Source: Chryseobacterium daecheongense (GTDB lineage: Bacteria; Bacteroidota; Bacteroidia; Flavobacteriales; Weeksellaceae). From it: DNA of 64,000 nt. Numbering within the stretch: position 1 is the first letter of the stretch; each line of letters starts with the position of its first letter. Below the pieces are notes generated by a model. That model made no database searches and had not been told where the DNA came from. It was given only the letters and a program-made list of their open reading frames with translations. The DNA lies in NCBI GenBank assembly GCA_027920525.1, contig CP115858.1:1116001-1180000 (forward strand), read 5' to 3'. Shown here piece by piece: positions 17,683 through 26,503 of the stretch. Position numbers and translations under genes: made by a program.

Positions 17683-17713
17683 CAAAAATAAGGAATTGAA
17701 AGGACTTTTTAAA
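17683..17713 (-). promoter_or_regulatory. candidate hisS promoter
   Basis: On the minus strand, TTTA (17713-17710), 19 bases, then TATTTTTG (17690-17683) fits the Bacteroidota spacing with a perfect -7 and a three-of-four -33 element. The predicted leader is about 35 bases. Confidence 0.5.
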
Positions 17714-17733
17714 TTCCGGAAGATTTTAATTAT

Positions 17734-18366
17734 TTAAAATTTGAACTCATCGATTCCTTCATCATTAAACAGTATTTTTGTACAAGCCTCATGATTTTTC
17801 AAAGCTCCCTGTACACGCCATATGATCGTATATTTCTCTCCGATCCTCATCTGTTTACCCCTGCTAGATTTTAGTCCATATTCTTTGAAAAGGGCTTCAT
17901 ATTTATCCACCACTTCATCATTATAAGAAAGGGTAATCTGATAAGTATAGCGGGTTGTAATCCTATCGATAACGTTCTGTATATATTTGAAAAGGACCAA
18001 AAGTAAAACTACAGATAGGGAACCGATAAGAGCTTCCTTATAATATTCCGCACCTATCGTCATACCCAGTGCCGCACAAATCCAAATAGTCACAGCTGTT
18101 GTAAGCCCCGATACCCTGTTTTCCTCCTTAAAAATAACTCCCGCCCCTACAAAGCCGATTCCTGTAATAATATTAGCTGCAATCCGATCCGGACTTCCCT
18201 CGACACCAAGACTCAAAGATAGCATGGTAAACATACACGAACCCAATGTCACTAATATCATTGTCCTAAGTCCTGCAGATTTTAACTGGTACTCTCTTTC
18301 GATCCCGATGATTCCTCCAATTACAATCGAAAATACTATAGGGAGTATATCGTTTATACTAATCAT
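17734..18366 (-). CDS. MgtC/SapB family membrane protein
   Basis: A 210-residue inner-membrane protein. The first 130 residues hold four or five hydrophobic helices with the family signature GGIIGIEREYQLKSAGLRT and GIGFVGAGVIFKEE. The C-terminal 80 residues form a soluble ACT-like domain. Relatives modulate the F1Fo ATPase or magnesium homeostasis in pathogens, but most chromosomal copies are uncharacterised. It is separated from hisS by 93 bases and is likely monocistronic. Confidence 0.9.
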   Translation of the reverse strand: MISINDILPIVFSIVIGGIIGIEREYQLKSAGLRTMILVTLGSCMFTMLSLSLGVEGSPDRIAANIITGIGFVGAGVIFKEENRVSGLTTAVTIWICAALGMTIGAEYYKEALIGSLSVVLLLVLFKYIQNVIDRITTRYTYQITLSYNDEVVDKYEALFKEYGLKSSRGKQMRIGEKYTIIWRVQGALKNHEACTKILFNDEGIDEFKF

Positions 18367-18498
18367 TTATCTTTTTTTTGCCTATGTCAAATTATTATTT
18401 TTTTGTTTTATTTACAAATGTCTTATAAAAAAATATTATCAGTTTTCAGTACGTGTGCCCATTATTTACCGCTAGGTTTCATAACATAAATAGGTATG

Positions 18499-18538
18499 GA
18501 AAAAGCTGAAGGAATACAGGTCCCCCAGCTTTTCATTG
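18499..18538 (-). terminator. probable terminator for the ssb-HRDC unit
   Basis: GAAAAAGCTG (about 18499-18508) pairs with CAGCTTTTC (about 18526-18534) around a loop of roughly 17 bases. Read on the minus strand, the second arm runs into CTTTTTC. The long loop makes it weaker than the other terminators here. Confidence 0.45.
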
Positions 18539-18569
18539 TTTCACAATTTGTGTTTGATCAATTAATAAA

Positions 18570-19025
18570 TCAGATACTTTCCAGAATTTCTATAATCTCT
18601 TCACCATAGTTTTCTATTTTATGTTTTCCGAAACCTTTGATGTCTAATAATTCTGCTTTTTTGGCCGGTTTATATTTTGCTACGGACAACAGCTCTTTAT
18701 TGCTGGCTATAAAATAAATTGGAAGATTTTGCTCTCTTGCTTTTTCCGATCTCCATAATTTCAGGGCATCGAGAATTTTTTCTTCATCCCTATTCAGCAT
18801 TTCATTTTCTGCCGAATATTTTACACTTTTGGATTCTTTTACAGCAGATACTCCTGCTTTCAGTTCTTCGAAGTATAAGACAACTGACCAGTAAAGCTCG
18901 TCATGTACAAAAGCCGTTTCCGATTTAATAATTTCATGATTTCCGAGAAAATCGTCCAATGCCTGCTGATCTGTATACAGATACTCTTCGGGCAGCCTTA
19001 TTTTAAAAACTTTTACTCTCATCAT
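18570..19025 (-). CDS. HRDC domain protein
   Basis: A 151-residue protein. Residues 1 to about 70 resemble the N-terminal region seen in small flavobacterial HRDC proteins (RLPEEYLYTDQQALDDFLG). Residues 75-150 form an HRDC helical bundle, as found at the C terminus of RecQ and RNase D, with PIYFIASNKELL and LDIKGFGKHKIENYG. HRDC domains bind DNA or partner proteins. It lies 13 bases downstream of the ssb gene, so the two are almost surely co-transcribed, pointing to a single-stranded DNA or repair role. The first two codons are both ATG. Confidence 0.85.
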   Translation of the reverse strand: MMRVKVFKIRLPEEYLYTDQQALDDFLGNHEIIKSETAFVHDELYWSVVLYFEELKAGVSAVKESKSVKYSAENEMLNRDEEKILDALKLWRSEKAREQNLPIYFIASNKELLSVAKYKPAKKAELLDIKGFGKHKIENYGEEIIEILESI

Positions 19026-19038
19026 CTGTGTTTTTGTA

Positions 19039-19374
19039 TTATTTATTACCCCCTAACAGCAGGATTTCATCAACCCTTATTTCTGTAATATACCTTTTTA
19101 CACCATCTTTATCATCATAAGATCTGTAGGTAAGCTTTCCCTCAATAGCAATTTCTTTTCCTTTGGGAACATACTTCTGAAGGATCTCCGCAACTTTTCC
19201 AAAGGCAATCAGATTATGCCATTGTGTTTCTTCTACTTTTTCACCTTTTGCATTGGTGTAGTGATCACTCGTTGCTAAAGACACGCTTGCTTTTACATTT
19301 CCACTGTCGAAGTTGATCATTTCTACTTCTTTTCCTGTGTAACCGATTAATGTTACTTTGTTTCTTAGTGACAT
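19039..19374 (-). CDS. ssb: single-stranded DNA-binding protein, short form
   Basis: An OB-fold protein of 111 residues with the SSB core (NKVTLIGYTGKEVEM, then WHNLIAFGKVAEIL and GKEIAIEGKLTYRSY). It ends just after the OB fold with LLLGGNK and lacks the usual disordered linker and acidic C-terminal tail that recruits repair proteins. This suggests an accessory SSB paralogue rather than the replicative one. The HRDC gene directly downstream could supply partner contacts in place of the tail, which is inference. Confidence 0.9.
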   Translation of the reverse strand: MSLRNKVTLIGYTGKEVEMINFDSGNVKASVSLATSDHYTNAKGEKVEETQWHNLIAFGKVAEILQKYVPKGKEIAIEGKLTYRSYDDKDGVKRYITEIRVDEILLLGGNK

Positions 19375-19503
19375 AACTATAAATTTTAAAGATTAATATT
19401 ATCAGATAAGAGACGTTCACTGCTTTCTCAAATCTCTGTTGCAAAGATTGCCATCCCAGCCCATTAAAGTCGGTTATAAACTATTTAAATTCATTTGTAG
19501 TCG

Positions 19504-19530
19504 TTTGTAAACGGATAATCCGTACCTTTG
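19504..19530 (+). promoter_or_regulatory. candidate promoter of the arginase-family operon
   Basis: The -7 element TACCTTTG (19523-19530) is perfect, and TTTG occurs twice upstream (19494-19497 and 19504-19507), at spacings of 25 and 15 bases, neither ideal. The predicted leader is about 12 bases to ATG 19547. Confidence 0.45.
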
Positions 19531-19546
19531 ATTAAATATTCATGGT

Positions 19547-20443
19547 ATGAAAAAAGAAATCAACATCTTTGAATTTCCTTTTAATCTAGGCCTTACTAAA
19601 AAAGAACATGAAACAGAGCCCGGAGTAAAAAAACTTCCGGATTGGCTTCGAAAACTTAATTTTCATGCTAAGCTCCATCCTAAAAATATTTTGAGACTTA
19701 ATGGTCCTGACTATGCAATGGATTTTGATGAAGAAACCCAGGTAAAAAATCCAGATCGAATCATTGAATATGCCCAAAAGCAATCTGACCTGATCCTGAA
19801 AAACTATGATAAAAACACCCTCAATGTAATCATTGGCGGTGACTGCAGTATTTTAATAGGAACTGCAATCGCCCTTAAAAAGCTGGGAAATTTTGGTTTA
19901 TTTTATCTTGACGGGCATACTGACTATATTCCACCTGAACTTTCACCAAGTGGTGGCGTAGCCGGAATGGATCTGGCTATCGTTTCAGGAATGGGACATC
20001 AAAAACTTACCAATATTCGTGGCCTGAGGCCCTATTTTATTGAAGAAAACATCTTCTGTGTAGGAAATGCAGAAACAGACGATGAAGACTATGTAAACCA
20101 GGTTATTAATTCAGGCGTTCATTATTATGATCTGGAAAGTCTACGTAAAAATGGTTTCAGCAAAACGGCTGAAGATTTTTTAAAAATGGTTCAACAGAAA
20201 GGTTTGGATGGTTTTTTCATTCATTTCGATGTTGATGTATTGAATGATCAGATTATGCCGGCTGTTGATAGCAGAACAGAAGATGGAATCGACTATAATA
20301 ACCTCCGGGAAATTCTGACTCCATTGATTGAGAATGACCAATGTTTTGGAATAGAAATTACTATATTAGACCCTGACTACGATAAGCAAGGCGTCTACAC
20401 AAAGGCATTTGTTGAAAATTTAACCCGGATAATAAAAAAATAA
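19547..20443 (+). CDS. arginase/agmatinase-family ureohydrolase
   Basis: A 298-residue ureohydrolase-fold protein. The manganese motifs are GGDCS (97-101), DGHTD (122-126: Asp122, His124, Asp126) and HFDVDVLND (Asp228, Asp230). In the first motif the normal histidine ligand of GGDHS is Cys100, a change known from some family members but able to alter metal affinity or substrate. Arginase would turn arginine into ornithine and urea, which would suit a cell that breaks down cyanophycin. Formimidoylglutamase or another guanidino substrate is also possible. It leads an operon that continues with an HPP protein 10 bases later. Confidence 0.85.
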   Translation: MKKEINIFEFPFNLGLTKKEHETEPGVKKLPDWLRKLNFHAKLHPKNILRLNGPDYAMDFDEETQVKNPDRIIEYAQKQSDLILKNYDKNTLNVIIGGDCSILIGTAIALKKLGNFGLFYLDGHTDYIPPELSPSGGVAGMDLAIVSGMGHQKLTNIRGLRPYFIEENIFCVGNAETDDEDYVNQVINSGVHYYDLESLRKNGFSKTAEDFLKMVQQKGLDGFFIHFDVDVLNDQIMPAVDSRTEDGIDYNNLREILTPLIENDQCFGIEITILDPDYDKQGVYTKAFVENLTRIIKK

Positions 20444-20453
20444 AGAAGAATTC

Positions 20454-21050
20454 ATGAAGCAGAAAATAAAAAGAACACTAAGGGTTTCGAAATATGTAAT
20501 TTATAAAGAAACGCTCGTCGATTACAAAGAACATTTCTGGTCTTTTTTAGGTGCATTTTTTGGAATCGGAATCATTGCATTCATCCAGTCGCACTATCTT
20601 TTGGAACAGGAGAACATTTTTCTGATCGGCTCGTTCGGGGCATCCAGCGTTTTAATCTATGGAGCCATTCAAAGTCCGTTGGCACAACCCCGGAATCTTG
20701 TAGGAGGCCATGTTCTTTCAGCATTGGTGGGCGTAACGATTTATAAAATAGTTCCCGATGTGTTATGGCTCTCGGCTCCGTTGGCTGTTGCGTTTTCAAT
20801 CGTTCTGATGCAGTATACGAAAACCCTGCATCCACCCGGTGGAGCTACAGCGTTGATCGCCGTTACCTCATCAGGAAAAATTCCGGAACTGGGATATTGG
20901 TATGCATTATCTCCTGTTCTATCGGGGTGTATCATCCTGCTTCTTGTTGCTTTATTTTTCAATAATATTACCTCCAACAGAAGTTATCCTAACCATACAA
21001 GATTTCTGCGGTTGTTAAAGAAAAAGCATCAACACAAAATGAAAAAATAA
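20454..21050 (+). CDS. HPP family membrane protein
   Basis: A 198-residue integral membrane protein with four predicted transmembrane helices. The namesake motif is in YTKTLHPPGGATAL, and SPLAQPRNLVGGH is the conserved first loop. Some HPP proteins carry nitrite in plastids and cyanobacteria; most bacterial members are uncharacterised. It is translationally close to the arginase-family gene (10 bases) and to the zinc-ribbon gene (4 bases). Confidence 0.88.
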   Translation: MKQKIKRTLRVSKYVIYKETLVDYKEHFWSFLGAFFGIGIIAFIQSHYLLEQENIFLIGSFGASSVLIYGAIQSPLAQPRNLVGGHVLSALVGVTIYKIVPDVLWLSAPLAVAFSIVLMQYTKTLHPPGGATALIAVTSSGKIPELGYWYALSPVLSGCIILLLVALFFNNITSNRSYPNHTRFLRLLKKKHQHKMKK

Positions 21051-21054
21051 TATT

Positions 21055-21399
21055 ATGAATTGTCTAGAATGTGGCGAAAAGATCATCGGAAGATCAGACA
21101 AAAAATTCTGCAATGACGCCTGCCGCAACGCCTATAACAATAAGCAGAATAAAGACTCCAATAACCTGATGCGGAACATTAATAATAAACTCCGCAAAAA
21201 CTACCGTATTCTTACGGAAATAAACGTGGAAGGTAAAACAAAAATTTCACGTTCAAAGCTGGATGGCTTAGGTTTTGATTTCGATTACATCACTAACATT
21301 AAAGTTTATAAAAACGGTTCGGAATATAAATTCATTTACGATTACGGTTATAAACTTTTGGAAGATGATTTTGTATTGATTGTAAAAAATCAAACCTAA
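21055..21399 (+). CDS. zinc-ribbon protein, DUF2116-like
   Basis: A 114-residue protein. An N-terminal treble-clef-like ribbon, CLECGEKIIGRSDKKFC followed by DACRNAY, supplies four cysteines (CxxC and CxxxC). Residues 38-114 form a small mixed region with helix-turn-helix-like NNLMRNINNKLRKNYRIL and a beta-rich end (KVYKNGSEYKFIYDYG). A nucleic-acid-binding role is plausible but unproven. It is embedded in the arginase-family operon. Confidence 0.72.
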   Translation: MNCLECGEKIIGRSDKKFCNDACRNAYNNKQNKDSNNLMRNINNKLRKNYRILTEINVEGKTKISRSKLDGLGFDFDYITNIKVYKNGSEYKFIYDYGYKLLEDDFVLIVKNQT

Positions 21400-21424
21400 G
21401 AATACACCACCAAAATTAATATCT

Positions 21425-22330
21425 ATGAAAGAAGTTGTTTTAATTACCGGAGCTAATGGAATGGTTGCCCGAGAGCTATCAAAAAAAATAGATCCGGAAT
21501 ATACGGTCCGGTTGCTGACCCGGAAAAAGACCAAAGACAATGAATACGAATGGGATATTAGTAATAGGACAATTGATGATTCGGCATTTGAAAATATCAG
21601 TCATATCATTCATCTTGCTGGAGCCAATATTTCTGAAAAAAGATGGTCGGATGACAGAAAAAAAGAGATTATTTCCAGCCGGATTGATTCTGCAAAACTT
21701 ATTCTTGATACTTTAAAAAAGAAAAACATCAAGTTAAAATCTTTTATATCAGCTTCCGCCACGGGAATTTATGGAGCTTATACTTCACAGAAAATTTTCT
21801 CAGAGGAAGATGAAAAAGCCGATGATTTCCTTGGAAAGGTAGTTATGCTTTGGGAGCAAGCTGCTGATGAATTTCTTAGTCAGAATGTTGCAGAAAGAGT
21901 TGTTAAAGTAAGAACATCCATCGTACTATCTGAAAAAGACGGAGCCCTAAAAAAAATGGCAACTCCCGTGCGGCTGGGAATCGGCTCACCCATTGGAACC
22001 GGAAAACAGTATATGCCGTGGATTCATCTGAAAGATATCATCGGTATATATGAATTTGCTCTAAAAAATCCTCAGCTAAAAGGAGCTTATAATGCTGCAT
22101 CACCACAACATACAACCAACGAACAGTTTACGGAAAAAATTGCAGAGGTTTTACACAAACCTTTGTTTATGCCTAATGTTCCTGCATTTGTACTGAAGAT
22201 CATTTTTGGAGAGCTTTCTGTTGCTTTACTGGAAGGCTCAAGGGTTGATTCCCAAAAAATTCAGGATGCAGGCTATCGGTTTCAGTTTCCTGATCTGAGA
22301 GATTCGCTGGAAGATTTACTGAAGAAATAA
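21425..22330 (+). CDS. TIGR01777-family NAD(P)-dependent epimerase/oxidoreductase
   Basis: A 301-residue extended short-chain dehydrogenase related to E. coli YfcH and to the SulA-like proteins. The nucleotide loop is TGANGMVA near the N terminus, followed by HLAGANISEKRW, the ATGIYG catalytic tyrosine region, and the C-terminal domain of the family (MPNVPAFVLKIIFGELS). The natural substrate is unknown. It lies 25 bases after the zinc-ribbon gene on the same strand. Confidence 0.9.
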   Translation: MKEVVLITGANGMVARELSKKIDPEYTVRLLTRKKTKDNEYEWDISNRTIDDSAFENISHIIHLAGANISEKRWSDDRKKEIISSRIDSAKLILDTLKKKNIKLKSFISASATGIYGAYTSQKIFSEEDEKADDFLGKVVMLWEQAADEFLSQNVAERVVKVRTSIVLSEKDGALKKMATPVRLGIGSPIGTGKQYMPWIHLKDIIGIYEFALKNPQLKGAYNAASPQHTTNEQFTEKIAEVLHKPLFMPNVPAFVLKIIFGELSVALLEGSRVDSQKIQDAGYRFQFPDLRDSLEDLLKK

Positions 22331-22416
22331 GATCCACGGTCTTTTCTCAGAGGATACATGAAGAGAAAGTATCTGTTAATATTGAAGTATCTGATTTCAT
22401 ATCTAAATACCACATT

Positions 22417-24672
22417 ATGAAAGACATCATTGTTACCAAAGCCAGACAGAATAATCTTAAAAATATCTCTTTAAAAATACCTAAGAACAAAATCACCGTT
22501 TTCACCGGAGTATCGGGATCAGGAAAATCTTCCCTTGTTTTTGAAACAATCGGGGCTGAAGCTCAGAGGCAGATCAATGAAACCCAAAATAGCTTCATCA
22601 GAAACCGCCTGCAACATTTTGGTGTTCCGAATGTAGATAAAATTGAAAATCTGAATGTTCCATTTATCATCAATCAAAAGAGACTAGGTGGTAACGCCCG
22701 TTCTACAGTGGGAACCGCAACCGATATTTATGCTTCTTTACGATTACTTTTTTCAAGAGTCGGTGAGCCTTTTGTGGGATATTCCAATGTATTTTCATTT
22801 AATAATCCCCAGGGAATGTGTCCTGAATGCGAAGGTCTTGGATTTGTGCAGACGGTAAATACTGAAACTCTCTTTGATAAAAATAAATCCCTAAACGAAG
22901 GTGCTATACGGTTTCCTACCTTTCAACCCGGTGGCTGGCGGCTGACCCGATATATTCATTCCGGATATTTTGACAATGATAAGAAATTAAAGGACTATAC
23001 AAAAAATGAATGGGAATTATTACTGAATGCTGAAGAGCACACTCCTAAACATCCTTCAAAAGAATGGGGAAAAACGGTGAAGTATAAAGGAGTAATTCCA
23101 AGGATTGAAAACTCATTTTTAAAAAAGGACTCAAAAGAGAATATCACCAGAAAAGAAACTCTGAAAAAAGTAATCATTACTAAAGATTGCCCGGTCTGCA
23201 AAGGAAAAAGATTGAATCCAAAAGTTTTGTCCTGTAAAATTGCTGATAAAAACATTGCCGATTGTACAGCATTATCAGTGGATGAACTTCTGGTATTCAT
23301 CCAGTCCATCCCCTCCAAAACCTACTCTTCCATCCTATCGGAGCTGGAAAAAAAACTTCAGAATCTCATCGATATAGGATTGCAGTATCTCACGCTGGAC
23401 CGGCAGACAGATACTCTGTCCGGAGGTGAATCTCAACGGGTAAAAATGGTAAAACAGTTAGGAAACAGTCTTGTCGATCTGTTGTATATTTTTGATGAAC
23501 CCAGTATTGGTCTTCATCCCAAAGATATTGACCATATTGTAGACATTATAAAGAAAATCAGAGATAAAGGAAATACAGTATTGATCGTAGAACATGATCC
23601 TGATCTTATTAAAATAGCAGACCTTGTCGTAGATATGGGACCTGCATCCGGAAAAAATGGAGGCGAGATTATGTACCAGGGAACTTTTAAGAATCTAAAA
23701 ACGGCTAAAAGCAAAACCGGAATCTATTTCAGCAAAATTCCAGATTATAATAAAAATCCCCAATCAGCAAAAGGATTTATTGAAATAAAAAACGGAAGTA
23801 TGTTTAATGTTCAAAATATTGACATAAAAATTCCGAAAGGAGTTATGACGGTTGTAACGGGAGTTGCAGGTTCCGGTAAAAGCACGCTGATCAATAAAAT
23901 ACTCCCTCTTTTTTATCCGGAATTAACCGTCATTGATCAATCTGTTTTTACGGCCAGCAGCCGTTCTAACCTACTTACTTATCTCAATCTTTCCAATACG
24001 GTCCGAAAGCTCTTTGCAGAATCAAACAATGTTTCGGATAAACTTTTCAGCCGGAACGGAGAGGGCGCCTGTCCCAATTGTAAAGGTCTGGGAATAGAAA
24101 AAGTGGACCTCGCATTTATGGATGATATTGAGCAACCTTGCGAAGTTTGTCAGGGATCAGGATACAAGCCCGAAGTTCTTCAATATCATTATCACAAAAA
24201 AAATATTGCTGAAGTGATGGATATGACCGTTTTAGAAGCGCTAAGTTTTTTTCCCAAACAAGGATTCGGACATGAGCTTACCCTGCTGATCAAACTTGGT
24301 TTAGATTACCTTACCTTAGGCCAACGGCTCGACAGTTTTTCCGGCGGTGAAAGGCAGCGTCTAAAATTAACCAAAGAATTAAACCATACTGCCAGGGTTA
24401 TAGTTCTGGATGAACCCAGCACCGGACTTCATCCTATCGACAATGAAAAGTTGCTTTTATTTTTTGAGGAGCTTGTGAATAAAGATAACACCCTTATCGT
24501 CATTGAACATAATCTGGATATTATTGCTCAGGCAGACTGGATTATTGACATTGGTCCCGGAGCCGGAAAGTTGGGTGGTAAAATTATGTTCGAAGGGACT
24601 GTAGAACATCTTTTATCTGCTTCCCAGTCCCAAACGTCTAAATATCTGAAAAAACATCTCCATGGAAAATAG
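22417..24672 (+). CDS. short UvrA-like ABC ATPase
   Basis: A 751-residue protein with two complete ABC ATPase modules: Walker A GVSGSGKSS (31-39) and GVAGSGKST (about 483), signatures LSGGESQR (about 334) and FSGGERQR (about 641), and Walker B segments YIFDEPSIGLHP and IVLDEPSTGLHP. Zinc-knuckle pairs CPECEGLGF/CPVCKGKRL and CPNCKGLG/CEVCQGSGY mark it as a UvrA relative. About 190 residues are missing compared with UvrA, mostly between the first Walker A and first signature, where the UvrB-binding region lies. It is therefore more likely a drug-resistance or damage-sensing homologue than the excision-repair subunit. The gap to the previous gene is 86 bases. Confidence 0.88.
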   Translation: MKDIIVTKARQNNLKNISLKIPKNKITVFTGVSGSGKSSLVFETIGAEAQRQINETQNSFIRNRLQHFGVPNVDKIENLNVPFIINQKRLGGNARSTVGTATDIYASLRLLFSRVGEPFVGYSNVFSFNNPQGMCPECEGLGFVQTVNTETLFDKNKSLNEGAIRFPTFQPGGWRLTRYIHSGYFDNDKKLKDYTKNEWELLLNAEEHTPKHPSKEWGKTVKYKGVIPRIENSFLKKDSKENITRKETLKKVIITKDCPVCKGKRLNPKVLSCKIADKNIADCTALSVDELLVFIQSIPSKTYSSILSELEKKLQNLIDIGLQYLTLDRQTDTLSGGESQRVKMVKQLGNSLVDLLYIFDEPSIGLHPKDIDHIVDIIKKIRDKGNTVLIVEHDPDLIKIADLVVDMGPASGKNGGEIMYQGTFKNLKTAKSKTGIYFSKIPDYNKNPQSAKGFIEIKNGSMFNVQNIDIKIPKGVMTVVTGVAGSGKSTLINKILPLFYPELTVIDQSVFTASSRSNLLTYLNLSNTVRKLFAESNNVSDKLFSRNGEGACPNCKGLGIEKVDLAFMDDIEQPCEVCQGSGYKPEVLQYHYHKKNIAEVMDMTVLEALSFFPKQGFGHELTLLIKLGLDYLTLGQRLDSFSGGERQRLKLTKELNHTARVIVLDEPSTGLHPIDNEKLLLFFEELVNKDNTLIVIEHNLDIIAQADWIIDIGPGAGKLGGKIMFEGTVEHLLSASQSQTSKYLKKHLHGK

Positions 24673-24792
24673 TAAGATATGATCTATATCGATCAAAATC
24701 TCTCAATTTAAAGGCATTTTACAGGATTTGTTGGAAAATAAATATTAATTTAGCCCGTACATTACAGAGAAATTAAAGGTCATCTGATAACC

Positions 24793-25374
24793 ATGAATAA
24801 CAGCTTAATCTTAAGGAATATATCCCGACATATATCGCTCAGCGATGATGAAGCCAATTACTTCAATTCTTTGTTACGCGAAAGGAAAGTCAGAAAAAAA
24901 GAAAGTATCCTGAAACAGCAGGAACCCTGTAAAGAAATCAGCTTTGTTCATTCGGGCCTACTGCGTGCTTTTTATCTGGATGCGACAGGTAAAGAATCCA
25001 CAATTATGTTTGCCCTTCCTGATTGGTGGATCACTGATATGTATTGTTTCGTTAATGAAAAACCCGCTATGCTGAATATTGAAGCACTTGAGGATAGTAT
25101 TATTTTTCAATTGAAAAAAGGAGACCTGGACAAATTGTATTCCACGGTTCCGAAATTTGAAAGATTCTTTAGAATCATGATGCAGAATGCTTATACCAGG
25201 GAACAGCTCAGGATTATTGAGAATCTCTCCCTGTCTTCAGAAGAACGTTATAATGCCTTTATCCGGAAATATCCTGTGGCGGCAGAACGTATTACCCAAA
25301 AGCAAATCGCTTCTTATCTTGGGATCACACCCGAATTTCTAAGTACCATAAAAACCAATAAAAATAAAAAATGA
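24793..25374 (+). CDS. Crp/Fnr family transcriptional regulator
   Basis: A 193-residue regulator with an N-terminal cyclic-nucleotide-binding-like beta barrel (CKEISFVHSGLLRAFYLDATGKESTIM spread over residues 37-65). The C-terminal end, RITQKQIASYLGITPEFLSTI, is a recognition helix-turn-helix. The DNA-binding domain is short, as usual in the Bacteroidota CRP-like group, and the effector is unknown. A TTTG and a near -7 element (TAATTTAG, 24746-24753) precede it. The neighbours do not reveal the target. Confidence 0.88.
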   Translation: MNNSLILRNISRHISLSDDEANYFNSLLRERKVRKKESILKQQEPCKEISFVHSGLLRAFYLDATGKESTIMFALPDWWITDMYCFVNEKPAMLNIEALEDSIIFQLKKGDLDKLYSTVPKFERFFRIMMQNAYTREQLRIIENLSLSSEERYNAFIRKYPVAAERITQKQIASYLGITPEFLSTIKTNKNKK

Positions 25375-25441
25375 ATACTCTTAAACTATCTTATTTTTTT
25401 TACATGGTTTCTTTCTTTATTTTACTTAAAAATAAAAAATA

Positions 25442-25801
25442 ATGCTAATATTAATTGCCGGACCTTACCGAAGTGGTACCCACGATGATCCAAAACTCAT
25501 CAAACAAAATCTGAATAAACTAGAATCAGCAGCATTGCCCATTTTCAGGAAAGGTCATATCCCGATAATCGGTGAATGGGTGGCATTACCACTGATACAC
25601 CTTGCCGGTTCAACAAAGATGGGTGATGAAGCCTGGCAGGAAATACAATATCCGATTGCCCACAGAATTCTGGAAAAATGTGATGCTATATTACGGATAG
25701 AAGGAGCATCCAAAGGAGCTGATGAGGATGTAAGAATTGCTCAAGAAAGAGGACTGAAAATTTATTATCATATAGAAGATATTCCCTATGCAGAACAATA
25801 A
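25442..25801 (+). CDS. DUF4406 protein (nucleoside deoxyribosyltransferase-like fold)
   Basis: A 119-residue protein. The N-terminal [10 protein letters not shown] resembles the nucleotide-binding start of nucleoside 2-deoxyribosyltransferase-like proteins, and the [17 protein letters not shown] segment carries the Asp/Glu region typical of the fold. Catalysis has not been established for DUF4406. It overlaps the start of the Nudix hydrolase gene by 14 bases, so the two are translationally coupled and may act on a shared nucleotide or nucleotide-sugar. Confidence 0.8.
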   Translation: MLILIAGPYRSGTHDDPKLIKQNLNKLESAALPIFRKGHIPIIGEWVALPLIHLAGSTKMGDEAWQEIQYPIAHRILEKCDAILRIEGASKGADEDVRIAQERGLKIYYHIEDIPYAEQ

Positions 25802-26369
25802 AGTGAAGATCATAAAGACTGAAATCTTATCAGATAACTGGTACACCCTGAAAAAGGTTACCTATGAAAAGATAAAAAACGACGGATCAGTAGAAATCCA
25901 AAGCAGAGAAGCTTACGACAGAGGAAACGGTGCCACAATCCTGCTTTACAATAAAAATACAAATACGGTTATTCTGACAAAGCAATTCCGATTACCTACG
26001 TTTATTAATGGAAATTCAACAGGAATGCTTATAGAAGCCTGTGCAGGGTTACTGGATGATGACAATCCTGAAGATTGTATCAGAAGAGAAACCGAAGAAG
26101 AAACAGGCTACCAGATTTCGCGGGTAGAAAAAGTTTTTGAATCTTATATGTCTCCGGGGTCAGTAACTGAAATTCTTCATTTTTTCATTGCGGAATATTC
26201 TAAAGAAATGAAAATAGCAGATGGTGGTGGCCTTGAAGAAGAAGGTGAAGATATTGAAGTGCTGGAGTTATCTTTCGGTGAAGCATTGCAAATGATCGAT
26301 AACGGGGAGATCAAAGATGCAAAAACAATCATGCTCCTTCAATATCTTCGTGTAAAAAATATTTTGTAG
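25788..26369 (+). CDS. nudK: Nudix hydrolase, GDP-mannose pyrophosphatase NudK-like
   Basis: A 193-residue pyrophosphatase related to NudK, which cleaves GDP-mannose and ADP-ribose-type substrates. The N-terminal [16 protein letters not shown] and the [13 protein letters not shown] segment are NudK-like. The Nudix box runs from [15 protein letters not shown] to TEEETGY; the REtxEEtGy core is intact, but the first conserved Glu of the box is Asn here (E. coli NudK has GLLDNDE). That Glu is mainly structural, so activity is still likely. It overlaps the DUF4406 gene. Confidence 0.88.
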   Translation: MQNNKVKIIKTEILSDNWYTLKKVTYEKIKNDGSVEIQSREAYDRGNGATILLYNKNTNTVILTKQFRLPTFINGNSTGMLIEACAGLLDDDNPEDCIRRETEEETGYQISRVEKVFESYMSPGSVTEILHFFIAEYSKEMKIADGGGLEEEGEDIEVLELSFGEALQMIDNGEIKDAKTIMLLQYLRVKNIL

Positions 26370-26503
26370 CATCATCTTTGCTGCTAAAAAACTAATATCA
26401 TAAAAACTGAATTTAAAATAAAAATAAGTATTTTTCATTCCTGGTTTCTTAGCCTTAGAATTTCCCGAAAAGGATGTGAGAAGTACACTTAAAATTTAAA
26501 AAT

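Noticed and set aside
20676..20682. TTGGCAC match inside the HPP gene
   Set aside because: It lies within coding sequence with no -12 partner and no downstream gene, so not a sigma-54 promoter.
25355..25442. Near-duplicate AAAAATAAAAAAT stretches around the Crp/Fnr gene end
   Set aside because: They are simple A-rich sequence around a stop and a start, not a convincing repeat element.
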